Part shown: in pieces, positions 1 through 12,321 of the stretch
Layout: every line of letters starts with the position of its first letter
Numbering within the stretch: the stretch's first letter is position 1
Source of the DNA: Deuterostichococcus epilithicus
Taxonomy: Eukaryota; Chlorophyta; Trebouxiophyceae; Prasiolales; Stichococcaceae
NCBI GenBank assembly: GCA_033439295.1
Contig: JAVTLE010000005.1
Location: forward strand, 3,923,780 to 3,987,779
Length of the DNA stretch: 64,000 nt
Reading direction: 5' to 3'
Made by a program: the position numbers and the translations under genes
Notes under the pieces: model-generated
Database searches by the model: none
What the model was told of the DNA's origin: nothing
The model's input: the letters and a program-made list of their open reading frames with translations, nothing else

Positions 1-563
1 AGGCGCCCTTGCAACGCTTCAGCCAAAGTGCCTCGGAATTGGCTTTCTACACATGCACAGCTCGCCAGCTCACGGGTAAAGCCGGTTCTGGTGCCATTGC
101 TGCTGCAGCAGCAGAACGCAGCATGTGCTGCAGAAAGCACTTAAGCAGTGGTTTGAGCAGGCGAGGAGCGAGTGTCTTAGCCCTTGGGACCAGAGGTGCA
201 CTCGGTAATGGCTTCAAGCACAGCCTGTCAGGAATGCAGAACGGCCCACTCTTCCAAGCAAGAGTCCGGGCAGGTGGGAGCAGCAGTTGTACCGCATCTG
301 ACAGCTCTATATGCATCTCGACACGGCGTCCGCAACCTCGCCAGAGGGCACGCACAAGTGCAAATAATAGGGTGACGTGTCAGTCACGATGCGATGGCAG
401 ATTGCGAGTTGACACAGCGCGAACGCTCATGAACTCTGCCAATCATGTGTGAGTGCACCAGGATACCTCTGCTGACGGCGAGACGTCCAAACGGGACGCA
501 CGATGCCATGGTGAATTTGGGTCATCAGGCGACTTACGAGATATATTCGGAGTGCGAACTCAC
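1..563 (-). other. Partial first intron of SDH1
   Basis: The stretch begins with a GTGAGT donor (minus strand, at 563) directly after the first SDH1 exon. I looked on the minus strand for the next conserved block of the family, the segment following the FAD-binding loop, and did not find it. The intron therefore runs off the left edge and is at least 563 bases long. Short open frames on both strands here resemble no protein I know. Confidence 0.7.
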
Positions 564-739
564 GCTGCATTGAAGCCCTGCTCTGCGAGGCCCACAGTGG
601 CCCGCAGGCCGGCTCCACCGGCGCCTACGACCAGCGCGTCATAGGTGTGGTCGATGACCGGGTACGAAGATTGGGTGCTGAATGCACGGGCTGCCTTGCT
701 CGCTGCCCGCAGAGCCTCGAGGCTCTGTCTCCGCAGCAT
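564..739 (-). CDS. SDH1: Succinate dehydrogenase flavoprotein subunit, first exon (partial)
   Basis: This is the first coding exon of the flavoprotein subunit of mitochondrial complex II, which oxidises succinate to fumarate with covalently bound FAD. The 58 codons comprise a typical mitochondrial presequence (start [13 protein letters not shown], rich in Arg, Ala and Ser, no acids near the start). The conserved beginning of the mature protein follows: [19 protein letters not shown], with the GAGGAG dinucleotide-binding loop. The exon ends in phase 2 at a clean GTGAGT donor. An in-frame ATG eleven codons upstream (772) is possible, but the inner ATG gives the better presequence. The rest of the gene (roughly 570 further residues in the family) lies outside the window. 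The family assignment is secure from the N-terminal signature. Confidence 0.9.
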
Positions 740-1745
740 CGTGACGTTGCAAATACCTAGCTTGGCGTGCAAGTCAAAACTGAGCCATAGAGAGTCGTTG
801 AGTTGGACTGTTGCTGTACTTTGTGTTCCAGCAGCAGGGTCTTACTACGGATGGTTGATACTTAGGACCATATGCCGGGTATGCCGCTGAAACTGCCGCC
901 GCTTAGGTTGCAGCTTAGTGTCCTCGCACCGACTTCCAGAGCGCAAGCGCGCAGAATCCACTCGACCGGGGTCGGCCAGGCATGCACACAATCGGAGGAG
1001 GCACCTTGAGGGGCTTGGGCAAGCTGACCGGAAGGGCGTCATGTGCGTGAAAGGCGGCGGCTGTAGATAGGAGGACACTGGCAACAGGCGCGGGATACAG
1101 CGAGACAAATTGAAAAAACTGACTCTGCACGTAACGCCCCCCCTTCCCCCCTTCCCATTCAAGTTGAACTATTGTGGTTGTCAAAGCGTACCTCCAGGCA
1201 GCTACGTGCACCCTCGCTCACTACAGCGAGGGTGCAGGCACGGTTGAGACAATAGCGGGCGGCAGCTGAGAAAGGAGAAGGCTGGAAACAGGAGATAGTG
1301 CAGTAGCTGTGGCTAAAGTGTGCAGCTGCCTCGTTTTCGGAAGGTTTTCGTTGCAATGATGGAGAGGAAATCTGAAGCGCAGGCGAGTAGGATGCACTCA
1401 TGTGGGGTCGACCAGGCATGGACGCGCCCCAAACAAAGCAGTCGAATAAGTAAATCCAAACAAAAGCTCGGACAGAGAGCAACAGATCCAGTTCACTGCC
1501 CCAAGGAACTGCAACGTCGAATTCGACCAGGAGTTGGTGTGGTCTTCCATTGCGGAGTTCAGTGCCAAGTAAGAAGTAGATAACCTTGACGCACAAGTTG
1601 CACCAGACGGCTCGTACCCTCGCATGCGGTCCCCAGTCTGCCGCTGATGTATTTCTGCGAGCCATTTGCACAGCTGGAAAATTTGAAAGCGCTGATACGC
1701 GCCTGCCCCCCCAGCCAGCCGGTCCAGGTTCCACCAACCCCCAGC
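740..1745. other. Intergenic: SDH1 upstream region and lipid phosphatase 3' flank
   Basis: This roughly 1 kb lies between the SDH1 start (minus strand) and the stop codon of the next gene upstream, also on the minus strand. It should hold the SDH1 promoter and 5' UTR and the 3' UTR of the lipid phosphatase. Open frames of up to 287 codons exist on the minus strand but overlap the phosphatase last exon in the wrong frame and show no family resemblance. I see no RNA gene or repeat. Confidence 0.4.
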
Positions 1746-4700
1746 CTAGACCATCTCGACGGCCTGGAAGTCGTTGGCCGGTGCCTCCCGCACAGTCGCA
1801 GGCTTGGGGCCCACTGGTGGCGCAGAGGAGCCGCCGCCCGCCAGGTGCGCATCCGAGGGGCGCTCCAGGAAGCCGTGGCGGTGGTCGAAACTGCACGATC
1901 CGAGACAAGACGCTGAAGAAGCGAAGGTCGGGAAGGAACCTTATGGCATTGTACTGTCGACACTTCCCAAATGCCCAAATGCTGAGACTGAGTGCACATT
2001 CCTGTGTGAGCATGCAGCACACGCATCTTCAGATGCATTCGACACCTCCCGCCTAGTCAGGTGCACAGATGCACGCATGCGCATGCAGGCAACTGAGCCT
2101 ACGTGCATGTGCCTGGCGCCAAAGCCTGCAAGCATGTGTCTTCTGGTGGCAGAGCCTGCTCCCACATGTCTCTGCAGGCTAGTGGCAGGGCACCCGGACG
2201 AGCAAGCCACGGAATAATTAAGCCGCAAGACGCTGGCCTCACACCTGTGTGCCATGTTGAACTCCGGGCCTCGGCCGACGACATACTTTGCTGTTGGAAT
2301 GGCCTGCAGGCACCAGCAGGGTGGAGCAATTGAGGTCCTAGCTCCTGAGCCAAAGTTATCCCAGACGCATGCCGAGCTCTGTCATAAACGTGTTGTAGGT
2401 GCAGCAGCGGGGGTCTGGCCGCGAGCTGGCGGTGGCACGAGGTGCTGGTGCAACCGACGCCACATAACATTTCAAATCAGGGACACTCACTAAGGATATA
2501 TTTCGCAAGGGGAGCCGCAGACCAATCTTAGAGTGCACCTTCATGACGAAGGCGAGGCCAATCATGGCGCCGAGCACAAAGCCACCGACCACGTCAGCGG
2601 TGCTGTGCTTGTTGTCGATGATGCGGCTGATGCCGATGCCCCAGCCAAAGCAAATCTACAGCAAAGCGAGGCAAGCAGATCAGTTGCCATCAGCTCAATG
2701 ATCAGCGGGGCGGCAGGGACCACTAAACAGCAGGAGTTCCCACGACTGCCAAAACAGTTCTGAGAGTTGCAGTTGATGTTTGAAATTTGACAGGAGGCCC
2801 ACGGCGACCTACTTTGCGGTTGATGGCTGAGCACACGACCATGCAGCGGGGTCAACCCAGGTCGGGCAAGGACATGGCAGACAACATTCGGACCTGTACG
2901 CATCCATGCAGTCACAGGAGCTTATAGTAGGCTGCACCTGGACGAGCACCCAGTACATGCCAACAGCCTGGCCCAGGTCCTTGAGGAAGACGCCAGTCTT
3001 GCCGCGCCGCCGTACGACGTGGCTCATCACCGAGCGGCGGTTGCGGTAGAAGAGGGTCCACAGGAAGTAGCCTGTGGCAGGCGGGGCGAGGCCATCGGTG
3101 GGTGCTTTCAGCACGATGTGGACTTCGATTGTGGCCTGAGACAGGACGGTGGCTCGTGACAAGCTGCTGGCACATGTGTGCTTAGGAAGTAGGCACGACA
3201 GCAGGCACCAAGGTTCACGGGTTTGAACATCCGACGCCAGGTGGCAAATAGCTGGTTTGGGGCTGGCTTGGTATGGAATTGCTCTTGCCAGAGGGTTTTA
3301 AGGCGTGCAGCAGGGTTGCACTTACCACAGTGGTAGAAGGCGAACACCGTTGCGGTGGAGGCATGCCCTGCGCATGGCACACCAACACTGGGTCAGCAGC
3401 GGCGATGCTTCGTCTGTTGTCTCTGTAATCCCTCAAGCTGCACCCCGGCCGCATCAAGGCCCTGCCGCCACATTCCTGCCTCGTGCACAGCCGGAGCAGC
3501 GCAAGTGCAGGCCATGTATGCTGTCAGGCCTAGCTGCCGGCAGGTGGTGTACGGCTGAAACAAGAGCCACCAAACTTTCGAGGGACATCGCACCTGAAAC
3601 AAATGCCTGCCGCGCGTCGCGCTGGGTCTTGTCAGAGGCGCGGCAGGGGAAGGCGGCCTTTGCGGCGTTCCCAGACTGGCCGATGACCAGCGGCTCGCTG
3701 GCCAGGGTACTGGGCGTCAGCGGGTTACACTGCGCCAGCTCCAGGAAGTCGGGTCTGTTGGCAAACTAGGCGAGCGGTCAGCTGCATGAGACCAGGGGGG
3801 GGATGCGGCGCGCCAGTTGGCTCGCGCAACTCACACGACGGCTGCGATGTGCGGTCAGACCACGGTGCTTTGCGACAGTCCGATGTCAGGCGCGCATGGC
3901 ACGTTTGGCGACGGTCACCGAGGCAGCCTGCCATGCCGTCCCATCGCGCAAGGGCAATCCCTCTGCAGACTCAAGTCTTGAGGATTGGGATGCGCACCGC
4001 AGGACACCAGTGGCGACCTTCGTCAGCTCTGTCATGAAGATGGTGAACAGGAAGGCGACCACGATGTCGATGAAAAAGTGCAGCGCCGTCGACACGGCCA
4101 TGGTGACATTGCGGTGCACCTGCGGCAAGGCGGTTGCTGGGTCAATGCGCCTGTGCCCGCGCATATTGCTGCACGCAGCCCAGAACACGATGCAGAGGGG
4201 CACTCATATAATTTCTGCCCACTCCATGTCCCCAATGCGGACTCGAGCCACCGACAACATTGGAGACATAGCATGCACAGCACAGATGTGAAAGCGATTT
4301 AGCGTGGGGCCCGATGCTTACCTTCTTGAAGAGGATGAACTCGCCGATCCACAGGCTGATGATCATGAGGATGAAGGGGATGACGATCGCGACCCACGCT
4401 GGAATGGTGTCCGAGCGGTTGGGGTAGGATATGGTGGCGTCGTAGATCGCGAATGGCCGCGTGCGCGGCTTGACAGCCCCTGCAGGTGTGCAGCCGTGCG
4501 TCTGACACTTGAGCCCCAATCGCACTGTAAGGCACGCCGACATATCACACAGTGCACTTGGGGTGTGCAGTCAAGCAGGCGCGGTCTGCAGCGCTGAACA
4601 TTCAACTCTCGGATTATGCGAGCACTGCCAAGTTAACCAGCAGCACGCGGTTCAATGCCATACATGCAAAACAGATGCGCTGGCTGTGGGCGCGACACGC

Positions 4701-5462
4701 TGGCGACTCCAGGCTGACAGGAAGCGTGATGGCCTTCGGGAAAGGTCGCACAATGTATGACGCCGAGCATGACGACTGGTATGATGGTGATGAGTGCTGT
4801 TCCCCACAGCTGGCTCCTGATCACGAACCTCCAATCGATGTCACGGATCTGCGCAGATGACACGCATGCGCTCGAACAAGCGATCACGTTTCTCGCAGGC
4901 AGCTTCGCCAGCTACTGGCACACGAGGCTTGCGGCAGCGCAGCACGAGCCTCACAAGCAACTGGCACCCCTGTGTTCCTGGAGCCTTTCAAGCTCAGCGA
5001 TGCAGGCCAGTCGCTTGTGGCTCAGGCTGCTGGCACAGTCTGCAGCTAGCAGCAGGTGCAGGTGCGTGTCTCACATGCCACGAGATGGCGGCGCGGTCAT
5101 ACACCGATGTCCTTGGGCTCGCAGGGCTGGCCGGCACGGCTTTGCCGCCGCCCTTGGAGCTGTTCCTGCAGCATCACAGTTCATGCTTCTAAGAGATACA
5201 GCATCACAGTTCATGCGTCTCAGTTCTAAATCAAAGACTGCAAAGATATCTTACACTATGGCTCGCTTGACTCCACTCCACATCGCCACCTGAAGGCTGG
5301 GCACGCAACGCCGCAACATACTGCAGCCAATGCAAACGGCCGCGAGTGCAGTATGAAACTGAGTAGACACAAGCCTCACCAGCCATCTTCCTGGACCATC
5401 GGCTGCGTGTGGCCATTCGTCTCCCCGCCATTCGCAAAGACGGAGGGCTGAACGGTGGCCAT
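1746..5462 (-). CDS. LPP: Lipid phosphate phosphatase (PAP2 family), 11 exons
   Basis: This is a membrane phosphatase that dephosphorylates phosphatidic acid and related lipid phosphates, making diacylglycerol. Predicted exons on the minus strand: 5462-5380, 5165-5075, 4848-4719, 4479-4322, 4119-4006, 3765-3594, 3367-3326, 3071-2938, 2655-2491, 2303-2245 and 1890-1746. The phases agree across all ten introns and give about 430 residues. Several hydrophobic segments are visible (for example TALITIIPVVMLGV and AWVAIVIPFILMIISLWIG). The three PAP2 motifs are present: NRPDF after a Lys (motif 1), SGHAS split by an intron (motif 2) and SRIIDNKHSTADV (motif 3, with catalytic His and Asp). The N-terminal 60 residues and the 65-residue tail after the last membrane segment are hydrophilic. 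The stop is TAG. The ends of exons 3 and 5 use weak GTC donors, so those junctions are the least certain. Confidence 0.88.
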
Positions 5463-6906
5463 GATGATGCCGCCGCCGTCCGCCACAAGATCGACTCGAC
5501 CCCTGTGCCAACAGCCATGCCCATGTTTCAGTGAACTCGCCTGACTTCAAATGCACAGCAGTCGTGATTTGAGTGCGAGCGCCATCAATCGCTCTGATTT
5601 CGACAGCTTTCCCGAGCGCCCGAGTCAGCACTGTTGCCCCATTCGCAGCTACCTGTGATGCGTCCGGAACAGTCAGTATACGCCCTGCCACCAACCGCGC
5701 CCCTGCAGACAACCCCTCAGCGCGTCGCATGCGCGGCCGCTGCAGAGCGCTTCAATCGTGTGGCGACGACAAGCCAAGGCAGACGGCCCGAAGCTGATGT
5801 CGTAAAACCTGGTGCAGCTCACAATTTGCAGAGGTTCTGTTTCATCAGGGCATGCGCAACGGGCTGGCGGCACCGTGAGCCGCTCGGTGCCTCTAAAGAC
5901 GCTGGGTACGACAGCCGCCCGCCGGCGGTGGTGCAAGCCAGTCCCCTTTACTTTTGCACGGGTTCGGCAGTCGCACACGCTCCCGCGTCACGCGCGCCTC
6001 AAACCTTCCGAAACATCTGTCTGCCTGTGCTGAATGGACACTGTTGTGGCCGCACAGCAAGCATGCGAGCACCGCCCTCGGGGGCAGGGATCAGGCACTT
6101 ACGAATCTGACACCACTTGGTGCGGTTGCTCCCTCCCGCCCGCCGACGGACCAGCGCTGTTCTGATTGAAGCGCCTGGGCGAGACGCTAGGTTTGCTGAC
6201 GGTCGCAGCACCTGGCGGCGGCAAGCAGCAACAGGGAGGGCTTTGAAACGTGCGGACTGACCCTGAACTTCAAGGTGAGGCTCAACGAAATCATCGATGT
6301 GTCATCGCGAAAACCCTTCGGGCTTGCTGACCTGGACCCGTTGCAGGCCAGACCCACATCCGTGTTGGCTTCGAACATGGAAGGACCATGGCTCAGAGAT
6401 GTTACGCTTACAGCGAGCAGGGACCTTGTTCTGGCTTGCAGTGCACCCTCTAAGCGGATTCTGACACCGCCGTAGGCGTATGAACCAAGAGCTGCAAAGG
6501 TCCAAAGGGAGTGACAAGCAATGAGCATTCTGTGGACGATTGAGGCCTTCACCGCCGCTCGCACACAGCACGATGAGGCCTTCACCGCTGTTTGCACATT
6601 CGCGGCAGTGACCAGCGGTTTCACGCGGCACCGGTGGCCCAGCTGCGATATGCCAGACTGCTGCCGCAGTCATATGACGCAGTCAGAGGCCGGCTCCCGG
6701 CTCGCAGCATCCTGACTGGGACGCAGTGGCGCTTCTCGTCCGTCCTACCGCTGCGGCTCGCTGAGATCCACTGCCTCGACCGGGGCAGGCTGCACACGAA
6801 AGCATTTGCGAGTGTGAGCGCCTGCGAGGCTGTGACGGTGCAGACGGCTCGCGACACAGCACACGCTGCACTCCACAAAGCGACGGCGGCCATGCAGGGC
6901 CGATTG
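5463..6906. other. Intergenic region upstream of LPP and downstream of TIM17
   Basis: This 1.4 kb lies between two minus-strand genes and should contain the LPP promoter and the TIM17 3' UTR. A minus-strand open stretch around 5540-5730 has a protein-like composition. It has no splice continuity with LPP and no family match I recognise, so I do not call it a gene. No RNA gene or repeat is evident. Confidence 0.4.
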
Positions 6907-8707
6907 TCACTGCAGCATCATGCACAGTCCAGCAGCTGCAGCCCCGCCAGTGCACTGGCGGCCCGGGATGCTGCATGCAAGGTCACAGAGAACAGTGAGC
7001 ACCTGCTGCGGCTTGCCATTGCCGCCACCAAACCAGCCGCCAAACCAGCCGCCGCCGCCACTGCTGCCGCTGCCCTCGACGCCAGCATCGCCGCCGGCGC
7101 TGGCGAAACCGCCTTCTGGCGGCTGCAGCTCCCCGAGCGGTGACGCGCCGTCGGGCGCCGCAATGGGCGCTGTGGGCACTGGTGCCGGCGCTGCGCATAT
7201 GACACACGATGCATCAGCTGCGTTGGCTCATGCTGTCAGGGCCAGCATATGCATGAGTGGACGCAGCGGCACAGTGGGACAGCTTTACCAAGCCGGCCCC
7301 GCGGCAGCTCCCGTTTTGCTTCAGATGACATGTGGATGCATGCATTGGGTACCAACACTGCACAGCCGGGAAACTGCGAGCCAGGTGTGTGTGCGTGCAA
7401 ACGACCGTACAGGCGCGCTCGCACAGCTGTCTCAATGAGACCCTGCCTCAATAAGACCCTGCAAGGACCCCACCTGGCTGCGGGGCGCCCATGATGCCGT
7501 CGAGCGCCGGCGGCGGCGCCGGCGGTGGCGCTGTCATCTTGGTCAGCAGGATGCCCAGCCCCTCAATCATGGCCTGCGATGCATATTGGAGGTAGGTGTA
7601 GGGGGCACCGCAGTGCGACAATATCTCCAAGGGCATAGGCATGCAGTCGTGCAGGCCATGGGGAGGGTTTCTGCTGCCCACCTGCCGGCTTCTAAAGGAC
7701 GGCGGCAGGCGTTTGGCAGCGGCAGACTCCCAGCGGACACAGTGACAGTGGTGGTTGGTGCAAGACCGGCGACGAGTTTGCCAGGCCGCAGGCACTCGAG
7801 GTTCGAGGTAAATGAAATGTCATGCGAGCGCACCAACAGCACGCCACCGAACGCAGCGGACTTAGCGGCGGACCGCGCCCCCGTCCGCAGCTGCAGGAAG
7901 CCGCCGGTGAGCGCGCCGGCGCTGATAGAGTTCCAGGGGTCCTCCTAAAGCGGGAAGGGCACACAGACGTGCATTACCTGCCAGCGGGTGGTGCCAACAT
8001 GTGCGGGTGCCAACATGGGTATGTGGCACGCTCGCCCAGGCGGTCACGGTACCAACACGTCTGCGGCACTGTCCTCCGTGGTGGGCTCAGGGGGCTGGTC
8101 ACCCCTCAGGCAACGCTCAAGCCGACGCCTCGTATGTGCTCGCTCGCACCTTTTTCCTGAGGGCCACTAGTGTGCAGTCGAATGTTGAGAAGAGGCCGCC
8201 CCACACCGCAAAACTGCCGCCAATCTTGGGTGCCTCTCGTCGTATCGACTGTGCATCAGGAGCATCGACGAACGCCATCAGACGAGAAACTCGTGAGCGA
8301 GTCCAAGCTGCAACGCAAGGTCCTGCGGGCGTGTTGGTGCGGCCAGCCGGCCGGCACAGCGCATGACACACTTGCGATGTCGAATGTGGATTTCGACTTG
8401 CATGCCGCATTGTTTGCACGCATTGGACGGCTGCCGGCATCACTTCTGACGCTGCTTCCTCATGCGTGCTTGCGCTGCAGGAGATGCCGCTGCGCAATGG
8501 GGCATTCTCTTTCTTCAGACTTGCCTGCACTCCGCCCAGCATGCGGCCGCCGGACGGGGAGTTTTTGATGCCCTTAATCAAGTGCCACAACCCGCCGCCG
8601 ACTGCGCCCATGCCAAAAGCGCCGCCCACATCGTCGATGATCCTGTCCGGACATGGCTCCCGTCCATGGTCTACCGATGGGCCTCCGCCGCCCTGACCTG
8701 GCTCCAT
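6907..8707 (-). CDS. TIM17: TIM17 mitochondrial inner-membrane translocase subunit
   Basis: This is a subunit of the TIM23 presequence translocase, which moves matrix and inner-membrane proteins across the mitochondrial inner membrane. Exons (minus): 8707-8525, 8248-8150, 7944-7834, 7573-7474 and 7190-7003, with a stop at 6907-6909. The protein carries the family hallmarks in order: REPCPDRIIDDVGGAFGMG, then PKIGGSFAVWGGLFSTFDC, then EDPWNSISAGALTGGFLQLR, and a last hydrophobic segment AMIEGLGILLTK. The C-terminal extension is Pro/Ala rich and ends in Gly/Trp repeats (GGWFGGWFGGG). Intron 1 has a GC donor (GTGCAG|GCAAGT). The junction it produces aligns exactly with the family (VQ|SIRREAPKIGG). 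The last 93-base intron is in frame, so it may be spliced (about 227 residues) or read through (about 258), and the same TGA ends both forms. Confidence 0.93.
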
Positions 8708-9421
8708 GAGTCTGTCTGAAGCTCAAAGGATACTGGGACCACGCAAGAGGAGCCCAAGGGCACAAAACGTGCGACAACCCAACCAAGTATGGTGTCGACA
8801 ATCCGCTGGCTTGTATTGGTGGGCCGGAGGCGCGCAAAGGCGACGTTCACACGATGCCGCGTATCCTGATACAGAGTTGCAAGACGAGAAAGAGAGCAGG
8901 CACTGCGTGTACAAAGAAATTAGTCTGGCTGCTGGCCAGCGAGAGCTGCCACCGCACGCTTTGGGAAGGGCAAGGGGGCTTGTGCAGAGCCGAACTCAGG
9001 GAACCATCGTGCCCTGATGCTGCAACCTGTACCCGTCCATGCAGGTGGACGTACTGATCATCCACAAATCCCTCTTTCACACGGACTACATTCCGTTGCA
9101 CACTGAATCATGGTGCGAAGCGAATGGTAGCACAATGCCATCAAGCGGCCGGCTGTGCGCTGTGCGAGCTCACCCCGACAGTGGCGGTCATGCAATGACA
9201 TGCAGTGTCAAGAAGTCTGCACTTCAGCGGCAAGCACATGGTGTCGGCGCAGCATCAGAATTGTTCGGCCCCTCACGCAGCCATCAAATTTTGCCGCTGC
9301 CATTCCTGCGGTTTTGGTGCCATCATCCGCCCATCATCACCAGGGGGCGACAAGCCTCGCCCGGGCGCACTGCAGCCGTCCGCGGCGGCGGTCTTCGTGA
9401 GACTTGCTCGGACGGCAAGCA
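8708..9421. other. Intergenic: TIM17 promoter side and SDR 3' flank
   Basis: About 0.7 kb separates two minus-strand genes. It should contain the TIM17 promoter and 5' UTR and the 3' UTR of the oxidoreductase downstream of its TGA. I see no credible coding exon, RNA gene or repeat. Confidence 0.4.
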
Positions 9422-11122
9422 TCACCAGGGAATCGCCTCGTGCTTGTAGTCGTACCAGTGGCCATTCAGCGGCAGGTCCGACTCCAGCACACTGATGAGG
9501 CCGCCAGCAGACTCCGAGGCATCGATGAGGCCGTTGCGCCCTGTCATCTCTGTGCGCACCCAGCCCGGGTGTAGCAGCACCGAGGTGATGCCGCGGCGCT
9601 CCAGGTCGATGGACATCGAAGTATTGACTGCGGCGCATGAACGCTAGAAGTGGGGCTGTAGGGCACCTGCTCAACTGCTGGTTATACCTAAATGCAGCAA
9701 CTGCGCAGGCAAGTGCCAGGCTCAGGCCGCTGACGTGCAGAGCACAGCGAGATCGCCTCCGGCAGGTGGGAGCTCTGCGTTGCAGCCGGCGGCTCACCGA
9801 TGTTGAGTGCCGCCTTGCTAGACCGGTAGGCGTAGCCGCCGCCGCTGCCGTTGTCCGCGTTGGACCCCACCTGTGCCGTCCAGGAAGGCAGCGGAGTCAT
9901 TGGACATGATAGCAGTCACGCTTCCTCAAGATCTCATCAAACACACATGTCGAAACAACACTCGCAAGGATTCACTTGGCAAAGGATGGCTCGGCTTGAC
10001 ATGAGTGACACGCCTTGGAGGTGACATTGCCGATGACGGACGGCGCGGCGCCGCCGAGCAGTCCGCGGTTGACGAGCGCCTGCGACACCAGCAGCGGCCC
10101 GAGCGTGTTGACCTGGAAGCACCGCGTCATGTCCTCCGCCGTCACGCTCTCGAAGTCGCTGTAGATGAGAAGGCCTGGAGGGACAGCGCCGCAGCGGCAT
10201 CAGCCGGCAGCACCCGGCATGCACCTAGCACCAGCACCAGCTGCACTGCTCTGCTGCGATCCCTGAAGCACCGCCTGCGCTCAGCACACCGGCGACACTG
10301 CGCTGTGGGGGCTGGTGACCGTGGCGAGGCACCCGGTAGCCGCTGCTGGCGCTCAGCCACCTCGCTTGGATACCTTGGACAGGCGATATGCGCTCTGCAA
10401 GGCGGCTGCTACCGCTCATGCTCGTGAGCGAAGGCGGCGGTGGCGTCGGAGCTCCCAGCACAGCCAGGGCGGTGCCCGCCCCACCGGCATTGTTGATGAG
10501 CACGTCGACATGGCCGCCCGCCGCCCCCTCGAGCCCATCAGCCCAGGCGTCGATCGACGCCGGGTCAGCCACGTCCAGCTGCGTGACCGTGACGCGTTCG
10601 CCGAGCGCCTCCAGTTCCTTACCGGCCTCGCGCCGCCGCACGGTGGCCACCACCCTGTTGCCGCGCTCCAGGAACTGCTTGGCAAACTGCGCAGCGCAGA
10701 GCCACGAGGAAGCATCACTGTGAGCAGGTTGCTGTCTAGCTGCCATGCCCCGCCACCCTGCTGCCGCATTGCGAAGACGGTTTCGCAGTTCGCGGGGGCG
10801 ACGGCACCGCGATTCCTGACTGTGGGAGGCGTGTGGCGTGGCGCATTGCCCGCCTCCTTCAAGCCCCGAACCAGAGCCACTTCACAAGCTGCTCGCCGAG
10901 AGTGCAGCTCGGGTTCTGGCAGAGCAGAGTGTAACATGGCGTTCCAGCGTATTCTCGTAGCGAGGGTATTGCTGAGATGTGCACAGCTGTACAAGCTGCG
11001 ATGTTGCCTGTGCATGCGCAGCAAAGTGCGCTGAATGGAATATGCCGCTGTACCTCCAGTCCGATGCCACGGCCTGCGCCCGTGATCACCACCGTCTTGT
11101 CAGTGATCTTGCCGCGCCCCAT
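9422..11122 (-). CDS. Short-chain dehydrogenase/reductase (classical SDR)
   Basis: This is an NAD(P)-dependent oxidoreductase of the classical SDR superfamily, of the carbonyl/sepiapterin reductase-like type; the substrate cannot be told from sequence. Exons (minus): 11122-11054, 10686-10485, 10174-10014, 9870-9798 and 9627-9422, giving 236 residues from the MGRGK start. Visible motifs: TGAGRGIGLE (cofactor-binding TGxxxGxG), DVAD after the fourth strand, INNAG, and the catalytic YRSSK (YxxxK) preceded by GSNADNGSGGG. The open frame continues upstream for at least 68 further codons to an ATG at 11326. That extension is rich in Arg, Ala and Ser and could be an organelle transit peptide, so the true start is undecided. 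Intron 3 has a GC donor (AAG|GCGTGT). The gene is divergent from the VTC1-like gene. Confidence 0.88.
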
Positions 11123-12321
11123 AATTCGGGCGCAGCCAGCCGCCGCTCGCCGCTGCGCCTTCCGTGGCGCGCCACCAAATGCTGCCGTGCGCCGCGGTCG
11201 CCCCGTCAGCGGTGCCCTGCAAGATCTCCAGCACTTGGCTGATGTGCGGATTACACCAGCACTTTTACGGTGCAAGGCTGCAGCTGTTGTCCGGCTTTGC
11301 AAGAGGTCAGCAGCATGCGGCAGCATCACCGCATGAATATTCCAACTTTCGAAATTCTTTGGGCGGTCAGGTCCTCCTGCCCAGCAAGCGTTGCTATCGA
11401 GCAGATGCCTTTGACAATCTGGCATATTGTCGCACCTGGTGCCGACGTTTGTTGCGGTGCGCATCGGGTGGCGATCCAAGCGGAGGTCAATGATCAGCGA
11501 CGGCGCTGCAAGCTCCGCAAACGCAAGCTGATGTAGTAGACAAGAGATTGCCGCTGCGATCGAAGGTAACAAGGCCTGCCGTGCCAGCTGCACCTCGTGT
11601 TGCTGGTTTGCAGATTTGGGGACCCTAGGCGGGGGAATTCCCAAATTTAGCAGGGCAAGGACATGAGTTATGACTCATGAGGCACCGACAAGGCCGCTTG
11701 TGCGCTTCAAATGCAGATTCGAGTCGGCAGGTCTCACTCACACAGCAATTTGTGAAGTTACTGCGTTCCGTGCTACTTGCCCCTGACGGCATTCCGCATC
11801 AAGCCGACGATTTGCAGCTAGGGCACAAAGGAATATCGGGTTGCCTCGCCTGTTCGAAGCGCGAAGAGCGTGGTCGGTGGGCCTCATCGGTGCACACAAG
11901 CAAGAAGGTGTGTGCAATGAGGGGCATGCATTGGGTGTGGCAACCTGCAACATCGATGCAGTCGAAGAGCTGCGCACTGCGCTGGCTGGGGTGAGGTTTA
12001 CTGACAGATGGCCGCGCTGCAGTTGTGGTGGCAAACTCGCATACAATGCTCCGATCACCCTCCTTTGCTCGTGACACCTGCCATGCCCCGATCCTCTGTG
12101 CAGGCAACGCGCGGTGCAATCGGCGCGTGTCTCACAGAGATGATCTGAACAAGCTATCATGGGGGACAGCTGAATTGTTGTCTTCTCTGCTGGCAACAGA
12201 ACAGCGCGACTGCCGCACGACGCTGCCAGTGCGTCCGCCACCCGGAGAGGCGGCGCCTGCCGGCACCCCGCGCCAGGGCTAGCAACGGTAAGGGCGGTGC
12301 GAGCAGCGGTGGGCCGACGAC
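11123..12321. other. Divergent intergenic region between SDR and VTC1-like genes
   Basis: This is a 1.2 kb head-to-head spacer. Its left end, up to about 11326, may encode an N-terminal targeting extension of the oxidoreductase. The remainder should carry promoters for both genes. No TATA-like element stands out to me, and no repeat or RNA gene is visible. Confidence 0.45.

Noticed and set aside
1159-2022. 287-codon minus-strand open frame
   Set aside because: It overlaps the last exon of the lipid phosphatase in another frame and resembles no family.
5540-5730. Minus-strand protein-like stretch upstream of the lipid phosphatase
   Set aside because: It does not connect in phase to the phosphatase first exon and has no recognisable motif; it is probably 5' flank.
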